From Limnochordia bacterium (GTDB lineage: Bacteria; Bacillota; Limnochordia; Darwinibacteriales; SLO01): 6,455 nucleotides of DNA. The notes under the pieces were generated by a model. It searched no databases. It saw only the letters and a list, made by a program, of their open reading frames with translations, and was not told the DNA's origin. How positions within the stretch are numbered: the first letter of the stretch is position 1; each line of letters starts with the position of its first letter. This document shows, piece by piece, positions 1-4,702 of this stretch. Made by a program: the position numbers and the translations under genes. The stretch covers positions 1-6,455 of the forward strand of contig SLOG01000265.1 of the NCBI GenBank assembly GCA_007132635.1, written 5' to 3'.

Positions 1-141
1 ATTGGTGACAGTAAGTGATACTGCCACAGGTACCTCCGTGTCGCTGACATGCTGGAAATCCAAAACCGGTGACTGCACAACAGCCGTCTTCTGCAGAGCT
101 GCTCCTAGTTTGTTCCGCAGGGTTGAAATATTAACCTTCAT
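1..141 (-). CDS. DUF177 / YceD-family protein, N-terminal 47 residues (runs off window)
   Basis: An open frame starts with ATG at 141 and stays open to the window edge (47 codons). It begins MKVNISTLRNKLG and continues with a segment containing LDFQ and EVPVAVSLTVTN. Short basic starts of the form MK-(I/V)-x-(I/V)-S-x-L, followed by a beta-rich stretch, are typical of the DUF177 family (YceD in E. coli, YlbN in B. subtilis), whose gene usually precedes rpmF (ribosomal protein L32). The family has been linked to 23S rRNA or ribosome biogenesis; its biochemistry is not settled. The start is supported by GAGGTGA at 147-153, six bases before the ATG; an ATG four bases upstream runs into a stop at once. 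A strong promoter lies directly upstream. Family assignment rests on 47 residues plus context (small coiled-coil gene before it), so it is likely but not certain. Confidence 0.75.
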   Translation of the reverse strand, partial: MKVNISTLRNKLGAALQKTAVVQSPVLDFQHVSDTEVPVAVSLTVTN

Positions 142-157
142 GGCATTCACCTCATAA

Positions 158-186
158 AGTATACAGAGCATGCCTATTGGTGTCAA
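158..186 (-). promoter_or_regulatory. Sigma-A type promoter for the DUF177 gene
   Basis: Read on the minus strand, TTGACA (186-181) is a perfect -35 hexamer. It is followed by a 17-base spacer and TATACT (163-158), a five-of-six match to the -10 consensus. Hexamer quality and spacing are both optimal for a housekeeping sigma factor. It lies in the only sizeable gap at this end (142-223), between the stop of the coiled-coil gene and the DUF177 start, so it likely begins a separate transcription unit. The expected start point (about 151-153) falls on the Shine-Dalgarno sequence, giving a leader of only about 10-12 bases. I see no extended -10 and no convincing operator; a GCATGC palindrome in the spacer is only six bases. 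Confidence 0.75.
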
Positions 187-194
187 GATGCAGA

Positions 195-220
195 GCAGAC
201 ATGGAGTCGAAACAGTCTGC
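195..220 (-). other. Small stem-loop just after the coiled-coil gene
   Basis: GCAGAC and GTCTGC (195-200 and 215-220) form a 6-bp stem that can be extended by two pairs across a one-base bulge. It starts four bases after the TAG stop at 224-226. No U-run follows it on the minus strand, so it is not a standard intrinsic terminator. It could be a weak terminator or a 3' mRNA-end structure upstream of the next promoter, or simply chance. Confidence 0.3.
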
Positions 221-223
221 CCA

Positions 224-682
224 CTATTGATCGTCGTCCTGAAGATTGTCTTTTCCCTTAGCGACGACAGAAAGAGTCTTTTGGAGAGATTGGTCGAGCT
301 CATCCAGTATACTCATAGCATAGTCCTTCGCCCCGCGCTGCATCTCCTCTGCTTCTTCACGAGCATCTGTCAAGAGCCGATCCGCTTCTTCCCTTGCCTG
401 CCGAGTGATCTCGTTTTCTTGAATCAACCTCGCCGCATATTCTTCGGCCTGCGCTATCATACGTTCCGCTCTCTGTTGGCCTTCAGAAATGACTCGGTCT
501 TTTTCGGTGGAAACCATCTCCGCACGCTTAACCTCTTCGGGAATGGAATTGCGAATCTTGTCGATCAAGTCGAGCAGCTCATCTGAATCTAGAAGCACAC
601 GTCCCGTCAACGGTATTTCGGTAGCCTCGCTGACGATTTCCTCCAACTTATCTAAGAGCATAACTAGGTTAATTCGATTCAC
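224..682 (-). CDS. Small SepIVA/DivIVA-like coiled-coil protein (often annotated 'ATPase')
   Basis: This is a 152-residue acidic protein. Residues about 14-50 form a conserved-looking head (LLDKLEEIVSEA, then IPLTG, then DELLDLIDKIRNSIPEE). Residues about 55-140 are a long alanine/glutamate/arginine-rich coiled coil, and the tail is acidic (DDDQ). No membrane segment or nucleotide-binding motif is visible, so 'ATPase' labels given to relatives reflect coiled-coil resemblance to ATP synthase stalk subunits. From memory, the head and the LDELDQSL-x-TL-x-V-x-K-G tail resemble mycobacterial SepIVA, a DivIVA-like septation factor also encoded next to a DUF177 gene. A scaffold role in division or envelope growth is an inference. 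The GTG start at 682 has AGGTGG nine bases upstream and overlaps coaD by 14 bases. The alternative is ATG at 661 (145 residues), which has no clear Shine-Dalgarno but could be coupled to the coaD stop. Confidence 0.8.
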   Translation of the reverse strand: MNRINLVMLLDKLEEIVSEATEIPLTGRVLLDSDELLDLIDKIRNSIPEEVKRAEMVSTEKDRVISEGQQRAERMIAQAEEYAARLIQENEITRQAREEADRLLTDAREEAEEMQRGAKDYAMSILDELDQSLQKTLSVVAKGKDNLQDDDQ

Positions 683-1181
683 GCTGCTCGCCCACCTTTC
701 GCCCAAACTTATCCTGCAGACGTCGTTCGACAGTTCGACATACCCAGCGAGACACGTTACCACCGAGACTCGCTACTTCTTTGACAGCGCTTGAGCTTAT
801 AAACGAATACTCTGCACTGGTCATCATGAACACTGTTTCAATCTCCGGAGCAAGATTGCGATTCATGGCCGAAAGCTTCAATTCCCATTCGAAATCCGTA
901 ACAGCTCGCAAGCCGCGAACAATTGCGATAGCGCCTTTGTCCCGAGCATAGTTGACCGAAAGGCCGCGAAAACCTTCAACGGTTACATTTTCCAACGACT
1001 CGCCTTCGACGACTAGCTGTAACAACTCAACTCGCTCATCCACCGAAAACAGCGGTTCTTTTTCCGGGTTGTCAAGAACAGCGACGTAAACATGATCAAA
1101 CAAGTTTGCCGCTCGTTCAATAATGTCTAAGTGTCCTAGAGTCACCGGATCAAAGCTTCCCGGGCATATACTCGTTCTCAC
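669..1181 (-). CDS. coaD: Phosphopantetheine adenylyltransferase
   Basis: CoaD transfers AMP from ATP to 4'-phosphopantetheine, giving dephospho-CoA, the penultimate step of cytosolic CoA synthesis. The 170-residue protein has the full family signature: PGSFDPVTLGHLDII near the N-terminus with the nucleotidyltransferase T-x-G-H motif at residues 14-17; the VRGLRAVTDFEWEL-x-x-x-MNR block at about 88-107, which binds substrate; and the ISSS ATP-binding motif at 128-131 followed by VKEVASLGGNVS. Length is normal (about 160-170). I place the start at GTG 1181: AGGAGG at 1188-1193 is six bases from this GTG but directly touches the in-frame ATG at 1187, too close for normal initiation. A start at GTG also gives six residues before PGSFDP, as in most family members. 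The Shine-Dalgarno overlaps the rsmD stop, suggesting coupling. Confidence 0.96.
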   Translation of the reverse strand: MRTSICPGSFDPVTLGHLDIIERAANLFDHVYVAVLDNPEKEPLFSVDERVELLQLVVEGESLENVTVEGFRGLSVNYARDKGAIAIVRGLRAVTDFEWELKLSAMNRNLAPEIETVFMMTSAEYSFISSSAVKEVASLGGNVSRWVCRTVERRLQDKFGRKVGEQRESN

Positions 1182-1187
1182 GGGCAT

Positions 1188-1193
1188 CCTCCT
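1188..1193 (-). promoter_or_regulatory. Shine-Dalgarno of coaD, overlapping the rsmD stop
   Basis: AGGAGG on the minus strand. Its first two bases are the last two of the rsmD TAG stop (1194-1192). There are zero bases between it and ATG 1187 but six to GTG 1181, so it decides the coaD start in favour of GTG. Confidence 0.8.
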
Positions 1194-1731
1194 ATCGGAA
1201 GAAGGTCAGCAGGGTATCCCCATACTTTTCCACTCTTTCCTGTGAGAACTTCAACACACAAGCAGGGATTTCCTCTCGCAATCCGGATTCAACAACAATG
1301 AGGCCGCTAGGCCGCAGAATATCCGCCGTAGTGAGTGTTTCCAGTGCTCGAACAGCCAAGCCATTCCCGTAAGGGGGGTCCAGAAACACGATGTCGAAAA
1401 GAAGATCCCGTCTTCTCAAAGCCCTCAGTGCGCGGAACGCGTCGTTTGTGAAAACCTCGCCCTTCAACCCTGCATGCTGAAGGTTAGCCTGGATAACCCG
1501 ACGGCATCTCGGGTCAGCGTCCACAAACACGGCCTTCTTGGCACCACGACTCAATGCTTCTATACCCAAAGCTCCCGTCCCAGCAAACAGATCAAGCACG
1601 CAGCTGTCAATCACTTCATTGCCAAGTATCGCGAAAAGCGACTCCCGCACTCGGTCCCCAGTAGGACGAGTAGTTTGGCCTGCTGGAGCTTTGAGTTGAC
1701 GGCCTTTGGCCTTTCCACTGACCACTCGCAA
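1192..1731 (-). CDS. rsmD: 16S rRNA (guanine966-N2)-methyltransferase RsmD
   Basis: RsmD is a SAM-dependent methyltransferase that modifies G966 (E. coli numbering) of 16S rRNA in the small ribosomal subunit. The 179-residue protein shows the family layout: N-terminal MRVVSGKAKGRQL and RPTGDRVRESLFAIL (residues 22-36); the SAM-binding motif I VLDLFAGTGALGIEALSRGA (45-64); the acidic FVDAD at 69-73 that contacts the SAM ribose; and the catalytic LDPPYG (117-122), a (D/N)PP(Y/F) motif typical of N-methyltransferases acting on exocyclic amines. Length is normal. The start is TTG at 1731, preceded six bases upstream by GAGGTGA (1738-1744), and gives the usual M-R-V start. An ATG at 1738 is in another frame. 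It lies 35 bases after recG and 10 bases before the coaD GTG, the common Firmicutes recG-rsmD-coaD order. Confidence 0.96.
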   Translation of the reverse strand: MRVVSGKAKGRQLKAPAGQTTRPTGDRVRESLFAILGNEVIDSCVLDLFAGTGALGIEALSRGAKKAVFVDADPRCRRVIQANLQHAGLKGEVFTNDAFRALRALRRRDLLFDIVFLDPPYGNGLAVRALETLTTADILRPSGLIVVESGLREEIPACVLKFSQERVEKYGDTLLTFFR

Positions 1732-1737
1732 CTACCA

Positions 1738-1744
1738 TCACCTC
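1738..1744 (-). promoter_or_regulatory. Shine-Dalgarno supporting the TTG start of rsmD
   Basis: GAGGTGA on the minus strand lies six bases upstream of TTG 1731. The TTG is followed by the R-V-V-S-G-K start expected for RsmD, so this site fixes a non-ATG start. Confidence 0.7.
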
Positions 1745-1766
1745 GAAACAAAGTACCATTCACTGC

Positions 1767-3779
1767 TCACTCAACGGTCAGCGACTGTTTGGCGGCAGCA
1801 GCTGCCAACTGCCGGTGCTTCCCCAGTCGGGGATCAGCTTTGTACAAACTCTGCACAGCTCTGGAAGCAGCTTCCAATAACTCTTGATCGGCTGTGATAT
1901 CGGCAAGCCGAAACACCGGTTCGCCTGACTGCCGCGAACCGAAGAAATCGCCGGGTCCACGCTGCCGCAGATCTTCTTCAGCAATCCGCAGGCCATCCGT
2001 TGTGTCACGAATGACCCGGAGGCGGTTCCAGGCGGTTTCTGATGCGCTGCCAGCTACAAGAAAACAATAGGATTTCCTGGTGGACCGCCCAACGCGGCCT
2101 CGCAGTTGGTGCAGCTGGGCCAACCCAAACTGCTGCGCTTCTTCGACTACCATGACCGTCGTTCGCGGCATGTCCATGCCCACTTCGATTACCGTCGTGG
2201 ATACGAGCACATCCAATTCTCCTTGAGCAAATCGAGCCATAACATCATCTTTTTCCCGACCCATCCGCCCATGCACCAGACCTACCCGCACCGACCCGAG
2301 TGGTCCCCGACTCAAGCTTTCCATTTCCTTGACCGCCGCCCTCAGTCCCAAGGAATCAGACTCCTCGACCAAAGGAAACACGACAAATCCCTGCTCCCCT
2401 TCGCGAACGCGCTTAACCAGAAACCGGTACACATCCTCGCGTCTGTTGGGATGGATAATGCGTGTATCCACTGGCAATCGATCCCTGGGCAGATCCGGTA
2501 TCAAGACAATATCTAGATTACTGTACAGCGTCAACGCCAAAGAGCGGGGAATCGGAGTTGCACTCATGACGAGAATATCAGCCTCTCCTTTACGGCCAAG
2601 AGTAGTTCGCTGGCTGACCCCAAAGCGATGCTGCTCATCAACCACTGCCAGTGTCAAACGCTTGAACCTTACCTCATCGTTCAGTAAGGCGTGAGTGCCA
2701 ACAACGACCTGGTACCGATTGTGCACCAGTCTTTCGAGAGCCGCGTCTCTTGTTTTTCGACCCATACCGCCAACGAGACAAATTACGGAGATGCCCAATG
2801 GTCCGAGCGATAACTCGAACCGCTCAACCATTTGGCGAGCCAAGATCTCAGTGGGAACCATCAAAGCCACTTGACCACCCGACTCCACCGCCTTAACAGC
2901 AGCATACTCGGCCACCACTGTTTTGCCGCAGCCTACATCGCCCTGCAAAAGGCAGCGCATGCGGTGCGGTGATTCCATGGCTTCGCCAATGGACCGAATA
3001 GCACTCTGCTGCCCAGAGGTTAGAGAAAACGGAAGAGAGGCAAGATAGGCTCGCACTAGTGGACCATCCGGCCCATGCGATACCGACTTTGTTCGGTCCA
3101 ATCCCTGCAGCATGCCCAGTTGAAAAAGGAGAAATTCCTCAAACACAAGGAAGGAGCGGCCTTTGATTCGTTCTTCCTCCGATTCTGGAAAATGAATGGC
3201 TCGGAGGGCTTGAGACTTGGTCCACCCATACGGCCGATGTGAATCGGGAATGACATCCTCCGCCTCGGCAGCGTACTTCAGCGCTTGGTCCGCCCAGCCA
3301 ATACGTTGATCATTCGAGATCCCCTGAGTCAAGGGATAAACAGGAAGAAGAAGAACAGGCGGTCTTCGGACATACCAATCTCCACCGGTAACAGAAAGAC
3401 CAGCGGGGCCTCGGGTAACGCAGCCGAAAACCCACAACTCCTGACAGCGGATCAGACGGCGACGAAGAAAGGTGCTGCCTCGACCTCGCATTGCCAAAAA
3501 CCAACTCAGATTCAATGCTCCATGTTCACCCTGCAGAACTGCCTTCACCAAACGCCGATTCCCCTCAAGCAGACGTTCGTGTATATTCGACAAACGACCT
3601 TTAAACAGCGCAGTCTGGTTTTCAAACGCATCGCCTGCATCAACAACGGTCGTGTAATCGCGGTACGTCCTAGGATATGCGTGCAGCACGTCACCAATGG
3701 TTTGCAGCCCGAGACGCGACAAGGCTCGTTCCCTTGCAGGGCCGACTCCAGGAAGACAGTCAATCGTCTTTTCAAGCAT
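1767..3779 (-). CDS. recG: ATP-dependent DNA helicase RecG
   Basis: RecG is a monomeric double-stranded DNA translocase that regresses stalled replication forks and processes branched recombination intermediates. The 670-residue protein is full length. In order: a helix-hairpin-helix-like start (LPGVGPARERAL, residues 9-20), the OB-fold wedge domain (about 55-150, ending LLPVYPLTQG), Walker A GDVGCGKT (280-287), VPTEILA (308-314), the Walker B/DExH box DEQHRFG (381-387), motif III MSATPIPRSLA (405-415), VHGRM (502-506), the motif V region STTVIEVGMDMP (527-538), QLHQLRGRVGR (555-565, motif VI) and the C-terminal TRG motif RIAEEDL-x-x-RGPGDFFGSRQSG (598-619) that couples ATP hydrolysis to translocation. 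Walker A has Cys where most RecG proteins have Ser, which is probably harmless. The ATG is supported by GAGGTGA at 3784-3790; that site is embedded in a small hairpin. It follows the degV-family gene by 49 bases. Confidence 0.98.
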   Translation of the reverse strand: MLEKTIDCLPGVGPARERALSRLGLQTIGDVLHAYPRTYRDYTTVVDAGDAFENQTALFKGRLSNIHERLLEGNRRLVKAVLQGEHGALNLSWFLAMRGRGSTFLRRRLIRCQELWVFGCVTRGPAGLSVTGGDWYVRRPPVLLLPVYPLTQGISNDQRIGWADQALKYAAEAEDVIPDSHRPYGWTKSQALRAIHFPESEEERIKGRSFLVFEEFLLFQLGMLQGLDRTKSVSHGPDGPLVRAYLASLPFSLTSGQQSAIRSIGEAMESPHRMRCLLQGDVGCGKTVVAEYAAVKAVESGGQVALMVPTEILARQMVERFELSLGPLGISVICLVGGMGRKTRDAALERLVHNRYQVVVGTHALLNDEVRFKRLTLAVVDEQHRFGVSQRTTLGRKGEADILVMSATPIPRSLALTLYSNLDIVLIPDLPRDRLPVDTRIIHPNRREDVYRFLVKRVREGEQGFVVFPLVEESDSLGLRAAVKEMESLSRGPLGSVRVGLVHGRMGREKDDVMARFAQGELDVLVSTTVIEVGMDMPRTTVMVVEEAQQFGLAQLHQLRGRVGRSTRKSYCFLVAGSASETAWNRLRVIRDTTDGLRIAEEDLRQRGPGDFFGSRQSGEPVFRLADITADQELLEAASRAVQSLYKADPRLGKHRQLAAAAAKQSLTVE

Positions 3780-3791
3780 GAGGTCACCTCA
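3779..3791 (-). promoter_or_regulatory. Palindrome covering the recG Shine-Dalgarno and start
   Basis: On the minus strand TGAGGTGACCTCA is an inverted repeat with a single central base. As RNA it can form UGAGG/CCUCA with a UGA loop, pairing most of the GAGGTGA ribosome binding site with the bases up to and including the A of the ATG. This could reduce recG translation until the ribosome or another factor opens it. The pairing is direct from the sequence; a regulatory role is inferred. Confidence 0.45.
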
Positions 3792-3826
3792 GACAACAAC
3801 CCTTGGGCTATCCCAAGGGTTGGTCT
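3791..3826 (-). terminator. Strong intercistronic stem-loop between degV-family gene and recG (possible partial terminator)
   Basis: The minus-strand RNA can form an 11-bp perfect stem (CAACCCTTGGG with CCCAAGGGTTG, 4-base loop ATAG). AGAC/GTCT adds four more pairs at the base across a two-base bulge. It begins two bases after the TGA of the upstream gene and ends at the recG ribosome binding site. In the gene direction the stem is followed only by TTGTCTGAGG, a poor U-tract, so full termination is unlikely; attenuation, RNA processing or 3'-end protection of the fak mRNA are alternatives. Read on the plus strand the stem is followed by a short TTTT, so it could also stop antisense transcription. 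Confidence 0.55.
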
Positions 3827-3828
3827 TT

Positions 3829-4680
3829 TCACATAGGATGAAAAAGAAGTGCTACAGTTCCAGGACCAACATGAACACCAATTGTGGGTCCGATAAACGA
3901 AACGATCGGTTCTTCGACATCGCCCATTTCCTGAAGTGCCGACGCGAGCTTCCGTGCTTCTGCCTCGCAATTTGAGTGTGTAAGGGCCAGACGGAGCCGC
4001 CTACCCTGGTACTGTTCTTTGTACTGCTCAACTGTCGTCTTAATCTTATTGAGTGCCTTAGCCCTACCGCGCACTTTGTCAAAGGGCGTCACGACTCCAT
4101 CATCGAGTGTCAGAATTGGTTTGATATTCAAGAGTGTACCCATCAAGGCCTGTGCTCGCCCAATACGACCATTCTTCTGCAGATACTCAAGTGTGTCCAC
4201 AACGAAGTAAACACCTAACTCTTCTGCCGTCTTCTCAGCAGCAGCTACAGCTTCTTCCTTTGAGGCTCCATTTTGGAGAGCTTCTGCGGCCGCCACAGCC
4301 ACCAGACCAATACCCATCGACGCAGATTTTGTATCCACAACGGTAATATCGATACCTTCCACCATCGAGGAAGCTAAGACGGCCGATTGATATGTACCGC
4401 TCAACTGGCTGCTCAAGTGCACAGATATGATGCTGTCACCAGGTTCGGCGATTCGCTCATACATGTCGACAAAATCTGCCGGCGATGGCTGGCATGTGCT
4501 GGGAAGTACAGAGCCTGTGGTGAGCATTTCATAAAACCGTTCTACCTCTAGCTCAACTCCATCCTTATAGATATCATCCCCGAATTGAATACTCAGAGGA
4601 ACGACAGATATCCCGTAGGTTTTCTGTACTTCTTTTGGCAGGTCACTCCCACTATCGGTAACTACATGTACACTCGCCAT
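3829..4680 (-). CDS. DegV-family fatty acid-binding protein (FakB-type)
   Basis: DegV/FakB proteins bind a fatty acid in an enclosed pocket and present its carboxylate to FakA for phosphorylation; the acyl-phosphate then feeds phospholipid synthesis. The 283-residue cytosolic protein has the family marks: TDSGSDLP (8-15), LPSTCQPSPADF (59-70) with Thr62 in the carboxylate-binding loop, ISVHLSSQLSGTYQSA (85-100), DTKSASMGIG (116-125), LEYLQKNGRIGRAQALMG (164-181) and the closing IGVHVGPG (267-274). Length is typical. ATG 4680 follows AGGAGG (4688-4693) by seven bases and lies 22 bases after the fakA stop. The neighbouring kinase gene makes this the probable cognate FakB; acyl-chain preference cannot be read from the sequence. 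Other DegV proteins have unknown ligands, so the family call is firmer than the function. Confidence 0.95.
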   Translation of the reverse strand: MASVHVVTDSGSDLPKEVQKTYGISVVPLSIQFGDDIYKDGVELEVERFYEMLTTGSVLPSTCQPSPADFVDMYERIAEPGDSIISVHLSSQLSGTYQSAVLASSMVEGIDITVVDTKSASMGIGLVAVAAAEALQNGASKEEAVAAAEKTAEELGVYFVVDTLEYLQKNGRIGRAQALMGTLLNIKPILTLDDGVVTPFDKVRGRAKALNKIKTTVEQYKEQYQGRRLRLALTHSNCEAEARKLASALQEMGDVEEPIVSFIGPTIGVHVGPGTVALLFHPM

Positions 4681-4702
4681 TGGCCACCCTCCTGTGATTT
4701 TC

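Noticed and set aside
489..794. Plus-strand frame of 101 codons, and another at 170-586
   Set aside because: Both are antisense to the coiled-coil gene and the end of coaD, with Ser/Leu-rich composition expected from the reverse of Glu/Ala/Arg-rich codons. There is no ribosome binding site or family resemblance.
3285..3836. 183-codon open frame on the plus strand opposite the N-terminal part of recG
   Set aside because: It lies wholly antisense to conserved recG codons and the intercistronic hairpin, has no recognisable domain and is low-complexity basic. It is a shadow frame.
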